Shown: piece after piece, positions 1-8,677 of the stretch
Layout: each line of letters opens with the position of its first letter
Position numbering within the stretch: the stretch's first letter is position 1
Origin: an uncultured Chlorobiota bacterium
GTDB lineage: Bacteria; Bacteroidota; Bacteroidia; Bacteroidales; JAADGE01
Length of the DNA: 44,547 bases
Reading direction: 5' to 3'
NCBI GenBank assembly: GCA_947311255.1
Contig: CAMZKL010000020.1
Coordinates: forward strand, 1 to 44,547
Notes under the pieces: generated by a model
What the model saw: the letters and a program-made list of their open reading frames with translations, nothing else
Told to the model about the DNA's origin: nothing
Database searches by the model: none
Program-made: the position numbers and the translations under genes

Positions 1-151
1 GGATTTAGGTATTAGATTTGAGACAATTATCTGATACAAAGCAAATTATAAATTTAAAAATATACAAATAATTTTGTCAGAGTACTTATATATTAACTTA
101 AAGTGTCTTAACAAGCAAATTATTAAAAAAGTATATCTAAATAAAAATCTT

Positions 152-1975
152 ATGAACAAGAAAGATATAATTGAAACATATAACAAAAAGATAAAGTATT
201 TTTCTTTTGAACTAAAGAAATTAAAGAAAGCAAACAGATTAACATCATACTTAAGAGCCATCTTATTTATTTTTGCACTGGTAATATTATATTTCTCCCC
301 TAAAATAGACTATTATATTATAATTACATCTCTTTTATTGATAATTTCCTTCTTCCTGTTTTTTGTAAAAAAGAACATTACATTAAAAAAAACTATTTCG
401 AAAAAAACAAATTTTATTAAAATTAATGAAGATGAGCTTACTGCAATAAATGGCAATTTTAATATTTTTCATAAAGGCAAAGAATATATCGATTTTAACC
501 ATCCGTTTACATCTGACTTAGATATATTTGGTTCAGCTTCTTTATTTCAATTCCTAAACAGAACTTCTACAATAGCAGGCAAAAACAAATTAGCCGAAAA
601 CATTTCTAATATACATCTTAATAAAAATAATATTGAACAAATACAAGTTGCAATTAAAGAACTTTCAAACAAAATTGATTGGCGACAAAATTTTATAGCA
701 ACATCTTTAACAATTGATAAAAAATTTAATGAAGTAATCCACTCTAAAGAAGACAATACATTAAAAAACCTTAAAAAATGGTCAGAAGAAAATATCCCTT
801 TTATAAATAAAAAGTTTTGGAAATATGCATTATATATTTTGCCGGCAACAACTATTTTATTTCTTCTTTTAGCAAACTTGAATATTCTACCCTATTCTTT
901 TACAACATTATCTGCATTAATTAATCTTGCTATTGTAGGCTTTTTTCTAAAAAAAATAAATTTAGAGCAAGCAAAATTAGGGCAAAGAACAAAATCTTTA
1001 AATAAAATTAAAGAACTTATTAAAATTGTTGAATTTTCAGATTATAAATCAGACTATTTACTGAAACTTAAAACCAGTCTATGTGAAAAAACTGCATTTG
1101 AAAAATTACACAAACTAAATAAAACTCTCAATGCATTTGATTTAAGATTAAATATGATTGCAGGCGTCTTATTAAATGCTTTCTTATTATGGGATTTACA
1201 AATACTTTCCAGATTAGAAATTCAGAAGAAATTATTAAGTGAAAATATTTCAAAATGGTTTAATATTATTGGGGAATTTGATGCATTAATAAGTTTGGCT
1301 AATTATAATTATAATAATCCTACTTATGTTTTGCCTAAAATTTCTGAGAAAGAATTTATTTTTCAAATTAAAGAAGGTGGACACCCATTAATTAATGATA
1401 ATACAATGATTACCAACGACTTTAAACTTGAAGGCTTACAAAACATTTCAATAATTACGGGAGCAAATATGGCAGGGAAAAGTACTTTTTTGCGTACAAT
1501 TGGTATTAATATGATACTTGGTTCAGCAGGTGCAGTTGTTTGTGCAAAAGAAATGCTTTTTACACCAATTGAAATATTTACCAGTGTAAGGACTAACGAT
1601 TCTTTGCAAAAAAACGAATCGTATTTTTATGCTGAATTAATGCGTTTAAAGAAAATTGTGGAAACATTAAAGTCTGGGAAAAAACTATTTGTTATTATTG
1701 ACGAGATGTTGCGAGGAACAAATTCAAAAGACAAACATAATGGATCTTATGAATTAATTAAACAACTTATAAAATTAAAAACAGTAGGTTTAGTTGCCAC
1801 ACACGACATTCAATTAGGTAAATTAATTGAAGAATATCCCAATAATATTTCTAACAAACGCTTTGAAGTTGAAATTATAAATAATGAGCTTTTTTTCGAT
1901 TATAAAATAAAAGATGGTATAAGCCAAAACTTAAATGCTTCATTTTTAATGAAAAAATATGGAATTATTGAGTAA
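152..1975 (+). CDS. Membrane-anchored MutS-family ATPase
   Basis: The protein has a MutS domain V ATPase at its C-terminus: Walker A GANMAGKST near residue 440, Walker B FVIIDEMLRGTNSKD near 520, and the following ATHD motif (VATHDIQL). The first half lacks the mismatch-recognition domain of MutS1 and carries two pairs of hydrophobic segments (about residues 30-75 and 230-270) that look like membrane spans. No Smr nuclease domain follows, so it is not MutS2. The length (607 aa) fits the MutS-related family common in Bacteroidota, whose role is unknown to me. I start it at the ATG at 152; an in-frame TTG at 74 would add 26 residues, but ATG gives a normal hydrophilic N-terminus. It converges on the peptidase gene at 2076. 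ATPase assignment is strong; a mismatch-repair role is not supported. Confidence 0.85.
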   Translation: MNKKDIIETYNKKIKYFSFELKKLKKANRLTSYLRAILFIFALVILYFSPKIDYYIIITSLLLIISFFLFFVKKNITLKKTISKKTNFIKINEDELTAINGNFNIFHKGKEYIDFNHPFTSDLDIFGSASLFQFLNRTSTIAGKNKLAENISNIHLNKNNIEQIQVAIKELSNKIDWRQNFIATSLTIDKKFNEVIHSKEDNTLKNLKKWSEENIPFINKKFWKYALYILPATTILFLLLANLNILPYSFTTLSALINLAIVGFFLKKINLEQAKLGQRTKSLNKIKELIKIVEFSDYKSDYLLKLKTSLCEKTAFEKLHKLNKTLNAFDLRLNMIAGVLLNAFLLWDLQILSRLEIQKKLLSENISKWFNIIGEFDALISLANYNYNNPTYVLPKISEKEFIFQIKEGGHPLINDNTMITNDFKLEGLQNISIITGANMAGKSTFLRTIGINMILGSAGAVVCAKEMLFTPIEIFTSVRTNDSLQKNESYFYAELMRLKKIVETLKSGKKLFVIIDEMLRGTNSKDKHNGSYELIKQLIKLKTVGLVATHDIQLGKLIEEYPNNISNKRFEVEIINNELFFDYKIKDGISQNLNASFLMKKYGIIE

Positions 1976-1982
1976 TATTTAG

Positions 1983-2065
1983 AGATTTGCTAAATCACCT
2001 TAAAGCACAATATAGCCTAATAATAAAAACTATACATTCCTACAAAAAGTAGATTTAGCAAATCT
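1983..2065. repeat. 14-bp inverted repeat between convergent genes
   Basis: The arms AGATTTGCTAAATC (1983-1996) and GATTTAGCAAATCT (2052-2065) are perfect reverse complements separated by 55 bases. They sit between two convergent genes, so the structure could act as a long-loop transcription barrier. It lacks a clear T-run on either side, and it may instead be a short dispersed palindromic repeat. Confidence 0.6.
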
Positions 2066-2075
2066 TTCTGAACTA

Positions 2076-4229
2076 TTATTTCAAATAATCATCAAAATAA
2101 CGAGTAACTTTTTTCATTAAATGAATACGGGTTTTCCCTCTCATATTATGTTCACTTTCGGGGTATAAGAAATAATCAATATCAGTATTATCTTTTATAC
2201 AAGAACGAATAAAATCAAGACTATTTTGAGGAACAACAACAGGATCTTGGTAACCATGTATCATTAACAAACGTCCTTTTAGGTCTTTAGCCTTATTTAG
2301 TAAACTTGTTTTTTCAAAACCTTCAGGATTTTCTTTTGGAGTATCCATATAACGTTCTCCATACATAACTTCATAGTATTTCCAATCAATTACAGGACCT
2401 CCGGCTACCCCAACTTTAAAAGTTTCAGGGTAATTTGTTATTAAGGATGTTGTCATAAAACCACCATAACTCCAGCCATGTACACCAATTCTATCAGCAT
2501 CAACATAAGGCAAACTTTTAAGAAAATCAATACCTTTCATTTGGTCTTTCATTTCTTCTTGTCCACATTGGCGATGAATAATACTTTCAAATTCAAAACC
2601 TCTATTTGCAGAACCTCTGTTATCAAGTGTAAACATTACATAACCTTTTTGTGCCATATAATAATTCCAAAGTCTCGCATCGCCCAGCCACTGATTATGA
2701 ACAAGTTGTGCATGAGGCCCTCCATAAACATAAACTATTGTAGGATATTTTTTATTAGGGTCAAAATTTGGCGGTGTTATTAATCTGTAATATAAATCCG
2801 TTTTTCCATCGGCAGCTTTTATTGTTCCTATTGACATTTTTCCTAGTTCATACCCATTTTCGGTATAAGGATTTTTTGCTTCAAGAACTATTTTAACAGT
2901 TTTTCCTTTACTATCAACAATTAAGTTATTGTTTGGAGTTTTTTTGTTTGAATAAGAATCGAAAAAATATTTTTTTGAATTTGAAAGAACAATATTATGT
3001 ATTCCTGCAGCAGAAGTTAATTTCTGCATTTTTCCGGTTTTGAAGTTCACCTTATAAAGATGTTTTTCTATTGGACTTTCTTTGGTGGAATAGATATAAA
3101 AGTTTTTTAATTTGCTATCAAACCCTAAAAAATCTAATACAAGCCAATTTCCTTTTGTAAGTTGCCTAATTAATTTTCCTTCGGTATTATACAAATATAA
3201 ATGATTAAAACCATCACGTTCGCTATACCAAACGAACTTATTGTCAAGACCTTTGGGAAATATTAGTTGATGCTCTGGCTCAACCCACTTTTCATTTCTT
3301 TCTTCAAATAAAGTTTTTACAAACTTGCCATTTTTTGCTTCATATTTATTTAGCTTAAGATGATTTTGTTCTCGATTTAATACTCCAATATAAAAGAACT
3401 TGCTATTTGCATCCCAAGTAATGCTGGTTAAATATCTTTCATTAGTAAAATCTGTTACATCTGCAAAAACAGTTTTGCCTGTTTTTAAATTATAAATTCC
3501 AAGAGTTACCTCTTCACTTTTTTCACCAATCATTGGGTATTTGGTATTACTTACTTCTGCAATTCTTTTAGTAATATTAACAAGAGGATAATCGGCAACC
3601 ATTGTTTCATCTTTTCTGTAAAAGGCAAGCATTGTTCCATTAGGCGACCAAAATATTCCTTCTGTTATGCCAAATTCTTGTCTGTGAGTATATCCATTTC
3701 CGTTAACAATTCCTTTATCTTTGTCAGAAGTTATATCAACAATTTTGCCTTTTGCATCAGAAAAGTACAAGTTATTATCTATTGTGTAAGCCGTATAATT
3801 ATTTGATTTACAATAATGTACATTATCCGCTTTTTCAGGAAGTGTAATATTTAAGTCAAGTTTTTTAGTAGAGCTATTATAAATATAATTATTACTACCT
3901 GCTGTAAATTTTAACTGATTAGAATTTAGCCAAGAATAATTCCAGTAAGGAAAATATTTTATTTCTTTGTTTCCTGTTTCAACAATTGCAGAATTAATTT
4001 CTTCTAAAGTTAAAATTGTTTTGTCAGATTTTAAATCTTTAATTTGCTTATAATCTTTTACATAAGTAAAATTATTTTCGGTATAAGCTTTAACTCCGTT
4101 TATATGTTCTGGGTATAATTCTCGCCACTGTCCGCTTACGGCATTTTCAATTGTTAATTCTTTTTTTTGTGAAAAAGAAAATAGAATTGTTGTTAATAGA
4201 ATTGTTGATAATAGGAATAATTTTTTCAT
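2076..4229 (-). CDS. Secreted dipeptidyl-peptidase IV-type serine peptidase (S9)
   Basis: A family S9 prolyl-oligopeptidase-type enzyme that would release dipeptides, typically X-Pro, from peptide N-termini. A signal peptide (MKKLFLLSTILLTTILFSFS) directs it out of the cytoplasm. The N-terminal ~470 residues match a DPP-IV beta-propeller (for example FWSPNGTMLAFYRKDE and YSERDGFNHLYLY). The C-terminal alpha/beta hydrolase domain carries the expected triad: Ser587 in GWSYGG, Asp662 in GYQDPVVV and His694 in SEHNMRG. The oxyanion-region motif YVYGGPHAQ is present, as is the repeated NRGS segment. The 717-residue length is normal for the family. It has no T9SS sorting domain, so it is probably periplasmic. 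It appears monocistronic, with REP-like repeats immediately upstream. Confidence 0.93.
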   Translation of the reverse strand: MKKLFLLSTILLTTILFSFSQKKELTIENAVSGQWRELYPEHINGVKAYTENNFTYVKDYKQIKDLKSDKTILTLEEINSAIVETGNKEIKYFPYWNYSWLNSNQLKFTAGSNNYIYNSSTKKLDLNITLPEKADNVHYCKSNNYTAYTIDNNLYFSDAKGKIVDITSDKDKGIVNGNGYTHRQEFGITEGIFWSPNGTMLAFYRKDETMVADYPLVNITKRIAEVSNTKYPMIGEKSEEVTLGIYNLKTGKTVFADVTDFTNERYLTSITWDANSKFFYIGVLNREQNHLKLNKYEAKNGKFVKTLFEERNEKWVEPEHQLIFPKGLDNKFVWYSERDGFNHLYLYNTEGKLIRQLTKGNWLVLDFLGFDSKLKNFYIYSTKESPIEKHLYKVNFKTGKMQKLTSAAGIHNIVLSNSKKYFFDSYSNKKTPNNNLIVDSKGKTVKIVLEAKNPYTENGYELGKMSIGTIKAADGKTDLYYRLITPPNFDPNKKYPTIVYVYGGPHAQLVHNQWLGDARLWNYYMAQKGYVMFTLDNRGSANRGFEFESIIHRQCGQEEMKDQMKGIDFLKSLPYVDADRIGVHGWSYGGFMTTSLITNYPETFKVGVAGGPVIDWKYYEVMYGERYMDTPKENPEGFEKTSLLNKAKDLKGRLLMIHGYQDPVVVPQNSLDFIRSCIKDNTDIDYFLYPESEHNMRGKTRIHLMKKVTRYFDDYLK

Positions 4230-4245
4230 TTTGTTATTTTTGGAA

Positions 4246-4331
4246 AACCGTTAAAACGGTTGACTATTATTTTTATATTCAGCCCACGATTTAAATCGTG
4301 GGTTGATATTTGTAAACCATTTTAATGGTTT
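4246..4331. repeat. Cluster of three REP-like palindromes
   Basis: Three short palindromes stand in a row: AACCGTTAAAACGGTT (4246-4261), the perfect 20-mer CCCACGATTTAAATCGTGGG (4283-4302) and AAACCATTTTAATGGTTT (4314-4331). They lie in the intergenic space upstream of the peptidase gene and contain no reading frame. The pattern resembles the dispersed REP-type palindromes that many Bacteroidota genomes carry in gene gaps. No transposase of the RAYT type is in this window. Confidence 0.7.
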
Positions 4332-4352
4332 TTTAAATTTCGCAAGATATAA

Positions 4353-4388
4353 AAAAAGCTCAATATTTTTTAAAACATTGAGCTTTTT
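4353..4388 (-). terminator. Intrinsic terminator of the endonuclease I gene
   Basis: The stem AAGCTCAAT/ATTGAGCTT closes a loop of about 12 bases and is flanked by an A-run on the left, which gives the U-tract on the minus transcript. It lies downstream of the minus-strand endonuclease gene ending at 4583, with other repeats between. Confidence 0.65.
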
Positions 4389-4417
4389 ACAATTAAATTT
4401 ATGTTTATAGTTTGTCT

Positions 4418-4554
4418 GACCCTGCGGGTTTTAATAAACCTAATATCCGCAAGCCATAAACTAACTAACTGATAGTCACGGCGTGAATTATTTAATAAAA
4501 GTAATATGGTATTTTAGTTAAATTTCTGTTTATTAGTCTATTCACACCGTGACT
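4418..4554. repeat. Decayed half-palindrome plus 15-bp inverted repeat
   Basis: At 4418-4430 lies GACCCTGCGGGTT, identical to the left arm of the hairpin at 6431-6461, but its right arm here has decayed. At 4474-4488 (AGTCACGGCGTGAAT) and 4540-4554 (ATTCACACCGTGACT) lies an inverted repeat with 14 of 15 positions matching and a 51-base spacer. Together with 4246-4331 these fill the 353-base gap 4230-4582, which holds no gene. Confidence 0.65.
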
Positions 4555-4582
4555 TGCTAAGCTAATGATGAAATAAATTAAA

Positions 4583-6394
4583 CTATTTTTTTACAAATTT
4601 CGCAATAGTAGTATTGCCATTGTTATCTTTTATATTTAAAATATAAATACCACTTTGTAAATTATTTATGTTTAGTGGATATGTTTTTGTTTGAATATTT
4701 GAAATGTGAAAAACTTCTTTCCCAATAATATTTATTACAGAAATATTGATAAAATTGGTTTCACTATTAATATTTAAAATATTATTTGCAGGATTTGGAA
4801 AAATTTTAATTCCTGAATTTAAATAGTCAACACTTTCTACAACATTTCCTTGCAAAAATATATCATCAATTTTCCACCATGCAGCTTCTCCTGCAGTAGT
4901 TCCGGAGGAAGTGTAATGGAATGCAATATGTACGGATGTTCCATTAATGCTTGACAAATCAATATCACCGGACTGTTTCCAAGTTTGTTGTTGGTTACTT
5001 GTAGGATAATTGTATGATAAAGTAGCCCATGTTGCAGAATTTGGATTTCCATTTCCAGTGTAATTTGTTGAATATTTTAATTTAACTTCCGGGTCTGTTA
5101 CTCCATCATCTGAATATCTTAACCAAGTTTTAAATGTTAAATTTTCATTTTCATAATCATTCAAATTTAGTTCTGGCGATATAAACCAATCGTTAGAAGC
5201 AACATCGCCATTATATCCGTTAATGCTATAGGTTTCTGAATCGCAAGTCCAATTTTTATTGCTTGTAACAGAAACAGTTTCCCAATTTGCAGGAGGACAA
5301 GAAGAAAAATCAACATCTATAATATCTTGTATAACACTGTATGGAGAAACTACAATTGTAAAAGATTGTGTTTCAGTCTCTCCATTTTCTGTTAAAGTTA
5401 AAACAACATTATGGTTTCCTATATCTGAACTACTTGGAGTTCCTGTAAGAAGTGCAGTATTGTTAGATTCGTCTTTTGAGAATGTTAACCAACCTGGTTT
5501 TGTACAAGTTAAAGTTTCAGCACCTGCATCATCATTATAAGTTATGTTATAAGTGTATGTTTGATTTTCCATTGCAGATGTAATAGGTGTACTTGTAAAA
5601 TTTAAACCATTACAATTTCCTCCAAAAACACACTCAACCCACTCTGGGTGGTCAATGTATGGGTTTCGATTATGTTGGTAGGGATATATTGCATTGTTTC
5701 TGTCTATTTCTTTTTGTGAAACAGGGTCATTTGCATTCCATTCAAGAAGCATATTTAGTGTCCAGCTCGAAAAACCGTCACCATTAAAAGAAGCACCATT
5801 TAAGCTGCTAACGTTGTAACGCGTTGCCGCATAGAAATATCCGCGTGCAATATCTCCTTTAAATCGGTCTATGGGTTCAAAAATAGTTCCCGAATACCCG
5901 GCATACGAGCAACTTCCTATTTTGCTGCCGTTAGTTGATGTCCAATTTGCACCGGAGGTTTCTCCGTAAGGTAAACTGCTTCTCATTCCATTAACTTTGC
6001 CGTCGGTAGGAATTACAATAAAAGCATCTGCTTTTTGTGTTGAATTTAAGCCCCACGATTGAGGTATTGTATGTTCTCTATTGTAACAATCACCTTCGAC
6101 TGCGTAGGACCCGCATTTGTCGCTGAAATGAGTGTACCAATAATTTGCAGTTCCGTCGTTGTGCATTGAATACATATCCCAAACTTTTCCATTTGTGTAG
6201 TTATCAGAAGTCTGATATACATTATACAACCCATCATATCCTACGGAGTGGTAATTTGCAGAAATTATTGACCTTAACTCCATTTTTAAGTTGTTTCCTT
6301 CTAAACCATTAGCACTATCATAATAACCACTAGGAATTTGAGCAAAAGTAAAAGATGAGTAGATAATAAAAATAATTGCAATTAATTTTTTCAT
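4583..6394 (-). CDS. Secreted endonuclease I with adhesion-type domains and T9SS sorting signal
   Basis: A 603-residue extracellular nuclease. After the signal peptide (MKKLIAIIFIIYSSFTFAQ) comes an EndA/endonuclease I domain (about residues 20-250) with the family motif NREHTIPQSW containing His108, followed by KADAFIVIPTDGKVNGMRS and DPVSQKEIDRNNAIYPYQ-type segments. These enzymes cut DNA and often RNA without sequence preference. Residues ~265-350 look like a putative Ig fold (LTFSKDESNNTALLTGTPSS), residues ~355-515 like a choice-of-anchor J jelly roll (NWTCDSETYSINGYNGD to WWKIDDIFLQG), and the end is a T9SS type A sorting domain (KIFPNPANNILNI to TTIAKFVKK). The protein should therefore be exported through T9SS and kept on or released from the cell surface. 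It is the first of three minus-strand nucleic-acid-related genes that diverge from the TonB operon at 8678. The gene probably has its own terminator at 4353-4388. Confidence 0.93.
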   Translation of the reverse strand: MKKLIAIIFIIYSSFTFAQIPSGYYDSANGLEGNNLKMELRSIISANYHSVGYDGLYNVYQTSDNYTNGKVWDMYSMHNDGTANYWYTHFSDKCGSYAVEGDCYNREHTIPQSWGLNSTQKADAFIVIPTDGKVNGMRSSLPYGETSGANWTSTNGSKIGSCSYAGYSGTIFEPIDRFKGDIARGYFYAATRYNVSSLNGASFNGDGFSSWTLNMLLEWNANDPVSQKEIDRNNAIYPYQHNRNPYIDHPEWVECVFGGNCNGLNFTSTPITSAMENQTYTYNITYNDDAGAETLTCTKPGWLTFSKDESNNTALLTGTPSSSDIGNHNVVLTLTENGETETQSFTIVVSPYSVIQDIIDVDFSSCPPANWETVSVTSNKNWTCDSETYSINGYNGDVASNDWFISPELNLNDYENENLTFKTWLRYSDDGVTDPEVKLKYSTNYTGNGNPNSATWATLSYNYPTSNQQQTWKQSGDIDLSSINGTSVHIAFHYTSSGTTAGEAAWWKIDDIFLQGNVVESVDYLNSGIKIFPNPANNILNINSETNFINISVINIIGKEVFHISNIQTKTYPLNINNLQSGIYILNIKDNNGNTTIAKFVKK

Positions 6395-6430
6395 AATTTT
6401 AAATTTAATTTATAAAGAATGTTTTTTGTA

Positions 6431-6461
6431 GACCCTGCGGGTTTTAAAAACCAGCAGGGTC
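6431..6461. repeat. REP-like hairpin
   Basis: GACCCTGCGGGTTTT and AACCAGCAGGGTC form a hairpin with one mismatch. The left arm recurs at 4418-4430. It sits between the endonuclease gene and the terminator of the next gene, in non-coding sequence. Confidence 0.65.
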
Positions 6462-6486
6462 TTTTATTATTTAGCTTTTAAAGTCA

Positions 6487-6522
6487 AAAAAAGACGTACT
6501 ATAAATATAATACGTCTTTTTT
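6487..6522 (-). terminator. Intrinsic terminator of the OB-fold protein gene
   Basis: The stem AAAAAAGACGTA/TACGTCTTTTTT with a loop of about 12 bases lies 27 bases past the stop of the minus-strand gene at 6549. The A-run on the left provides the U-tract of the minus transcript. Confidence 0.75.
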
Positions 6523-6548
6523 CAATAAAATGTTTCTAAAAACGTAAA

Positions 6549-7442
6549 TTAATTTTTTACAAATTTAGTAACAGCAGAAGTTCCATCAACATTATTAATG
6601 TTAATCATATAAACTCCATTTTTAAAATTTTCAACATTTAAAGAATAAAAGTCAGACATAATGTTTTCAATATTTAAAACTCTTTGCCCTATAACATTAG
6701 AAACTGTAATATTGCTAATGTTTACTTTACTTTGAATGTTTAATTCAACAGAAGTTGGATTTGGGAAAAGTTTTGCAGAAGTTGTAATATTATTTACTGA
6801 TGATGATGATACAACAGCTACATCATTAGCATCTCTAGGACATATTTTATATTGATTAAAATCATAAATTAAACATCCTGTTATATCATATTTTGTTCCT
6901 ACAGTAGCATCTGGAGTTAAATGAAACATCCAATCATCAACAAATGCATCTCCGCTTCCGTCATTAACAGTCCAAATTCCGTGAGTATCAGGTACTGCAG
7001 TACAATTTGCATTTTGAACCTTTACAAGAACTCCTTCATAATCTTCTGAACTTCCTGCAATATTTGTTGTAATTAAAGCAGGATTTGGAAGATCATTTCC
7101 GGAAGAGTTAATTGTAATAGCTGAAACATTAGTTAATTCGGTCATGTTAAAAAATTCGTCTACCTCTCCTGCTACTGTAACATTGTCACCTAGTACAAGC
7201 GATTGATTTAAATCAGAATAAACGTAAATACCGGTTCTTGTACCATTGCCATCTTGAATAAAAAATCCAAAGATACCTGTATCCCCAGACCTTACAGCTG
7301 TTACAACACCTGATACGGTAACAGTAGTTCCTTCTAACGGAGAAACATCTCCTGTTCCTTGAATGTCAGATATTGTTGTTTGTGCATTTGAATTAAAAGC
7401 AATAAAAATTATTGCTGCAATTAATAGTAAACCTTTTTTCAT
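6549..7442 (-). CDS. Secreted OB-fold nucleic-acid-binding-type protein with T9SS sorting signal
   Basis: A 297-residue protein with a signal peptide (MKKGLLLIAAIIFIAFNSNA). Residues ~21-115 read as the OB-fold found at the N-terminus of extracellular ExeM/NucH-type nucleases and in YhcR (TTISDIQGTGDVSPLEGTT, TVSGVVTAV, GFFIQDGNGTRTGIYVY, LGDNVTVAGEVDEF). A second related segment follows to about residue 210 (EGVLVKVQNANC, DAFVDDWMF). The end is a T9SS type A sorting domain (KLFPNPTSVELNIQSK to TKFVKN). It has no catalytic nuclease domain, so I infer a nucleic-acid-binding accessory protein at the cell surface. It lies between endonuclease I and the EEP nuclease, and a -7 promoter box lies at 7490-7497. 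The OB-fold is recognised from sequence pattern only; DNA binding is inference. Confidence 0.8.
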   Translation of the reverse strand: MKKGLLLIAAIIFIAFNSNAQTTISDIQGTGDVSPLEGTTVTVSGVVTAVRSGDTGIFGFFIQDGNGTRTGIYVYSDLNQSLVLGDNVTVAGEVDEFFNMTELTNVSAITINSSGNDLPNPALITTNIAGSSEDYEGVLVKVQNANCTAVPDTHGIWTVNDGSGDAFVDDWMFHLTPDATVGTKYDITGCLIYDFNQYKICPRDANDVAVVSSSSVNNITTSAKLFPNPTSVELNIQSKVNISNITVSNVIGQRVLNIENIMSDFYSLNVENFKNGVYMININNVDGTSAVTKFVKN

Positions 7443-7489
7443 AATTTATAAAATTTAATAGTTAAAAAATAATTTATTCAATGTGTTTG

Positions 7490-7497
7490 CAAAATTA
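7490..7497 (-). promoter_or_regulatory. Candidate Bacteroidota -7 box for the OB-fold gene
   Basis: On the minus strand the sequence reads TAATTTTG, matching TAnnTTTG, 48 bases before the start codon. No TTTG is seen at the expected -33 position, so this is a single-box match. Confidence 0.4.
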
Positions 7498-7530
7498 CAA
7501 AATATTTAATAAAGTAATGTTAATAATTTG

Positions 7531-8568
7531 TTATTTTTCTTTAATTAAAAACATATATGTTGGAAAATGGTCGCTATATCCATTTTGAAATCTATCAAAA
7601 GAAAAAGTTCTTTTTGGGTATCCTTCAAATCTTCCGGTATTATCAAGCAAAAACTTTTTCCTGAAAATATTTGCTTTCCAAAACATATATGTACTTTTAT
7701 CCTTCGATATTAAGCCTGGAGACACAAATAACATATCAAAGAAACTCCAAGCATCTCGGTACGCAGTTGTTCCTACACCTTTCTTATATGTTTTATAAAA
7801 TATATTATAAAGTTCGCCGTCTTTCAATTTATTTTTATTTTTATTTGTTCTTAAATGTTTAACAACACTTAAATTGTCCGGATTATCATTAAGGTCTCCC
7901 ATAACAATAATTTTTGCATTTTTATTAATATTTAAAATAGAATCTACTAAATGACGCGATAAATCGCCAGCAGCATTTCTTTTAGGTCTGCTTTGCATTT
8001 CTCCACCACCCCTTGATGGCCAGTGATTTACAATAATATTAATTGTATCCTTATCATAAATTCCTGTAACTACAAGTTGGGCTCTTGTTTTGTCTTCTTT
8101 ATCAAAATCAAAATTTAGAACATGAGAACTTGTATGTAAAATTTTAAAATAATCTTTTCTGTATATTAAACCTACATCAACACCACGTTCGTCAGGAGAT
8201 TCATAATGAACAATACCATAATTTGATGCTTTAAGTTTTGGCATTTTCACTAAATCTTCTAAAACCGATCGGTTTTCTATTTCAGAAACTCCTAACATAT
8301 GAGGACCTCCCTTTATATATTCATCCCCAATTTGAGAAATAACTTCCGACATTTGAGAGAGTTTTTTATAATATTTCTCAGTATTCCAAACTTTTTTACC
8401 ATTAGGTAAGAATTCTTCATCGTGAGTATTTGGAGAATCTATAGTATCAAACAGATTTTCAAGATTATAAAACCCAATACATGCAACTTTATATTGTTTT
8501 TTTTGTGCGTTTGCATTCATAAAAAAGAATACAAAAATTAAAAAAAATAAACTCTTTATTTTAAACAT
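7531..8568 (-). CDS. Secreted endonuclease/exonuclease/phosphatase-fold nuclease
   Basis: A 345-residue EEP-superfamily phosphodiesterase behind a signal peptide (MFKIKSLFFLIFVFFFMNANA). The metal-binding and catalytic motifs appear in order: NLENLFDTID, LGVSEIENR, INIIVNHWPSRGGGE, KIIVMGDLNDNPD and YSDHFPTYMFL at the end. Such enzymes cleave nucleic acid phosphodiester bonds, though some act on phospholipids or inositol phosphates. It lacks a T9SS sorting domain, unlike its two neighbours, so it is probably periplasmic. That would fit a second step acting on fragments brought in by the TonB receptor, whose gene starts 109 bases away on the other strand. The nuclease fold is firm; the substrate is inferred from context. 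Confidence 0.9.
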   Translation of the reverse strand: MFKIKSLFFLIFVFFFMNANAQKKQYKVACIGFYNLENLFDTIDSPNTHDEEFLPNGKKVWNTEKYYKKLSQMSEVISQIGDEYIKGGPHMLGVSEIENRSVLEDLVKMPKLKASNYGIVHYESPDERGVDVGLIYRKDYFKILHTSSHVLNFDFDKEDKTRAQLVVTGIYDKDTINIIVNHWPSRGGGEMQSRPKRNAAGDLSRHLVDSILNINKNAKIIVMGDLNDNPDNLSVVKHLRTNKNKNKLKDGELYNIFYKTYKKGVGTTAYRDAWSFFDMLFVSPGLISKDKSTYMFWKANIFRKKFLLDNTGRFEGYPKRTFSFDRFQNGYSDHFPTYMFLIKEK

Positions 8569-8602
8569 TATATATATTTTAATTAAATTACTTAATAATT
8601 AT

Positions 8603-8610
8603 TATCTTTG
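8603..8610 (+). promoter_or_regulatory. Candidate -7 box for the TonB receptor operon
   Basis: TATCTTTG matches the Bacteroidota -7 consensus TAnnTTTG and lies 67 bases before the ATG at 8678. The -33 region reads TTTT rather than TTTG. No Shine-Dalgarno sequence precedes the start codon, only A-rich DNA. Confidence 0.5.
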
Positions 8611-8677
8611 TTGCCCTTAATTATTGAAAATAAAATTCAAATTTAAAAGAAAAAAATTATAAAAAAAAATTGTAATT

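Noticed and set aside
74-151. N-terminal extension of the MutS-like protein from a TTG at 74
   Set aside because: The ATG at 152 gives a normal N-terminus and the added 26 residues match nothing I recognise.
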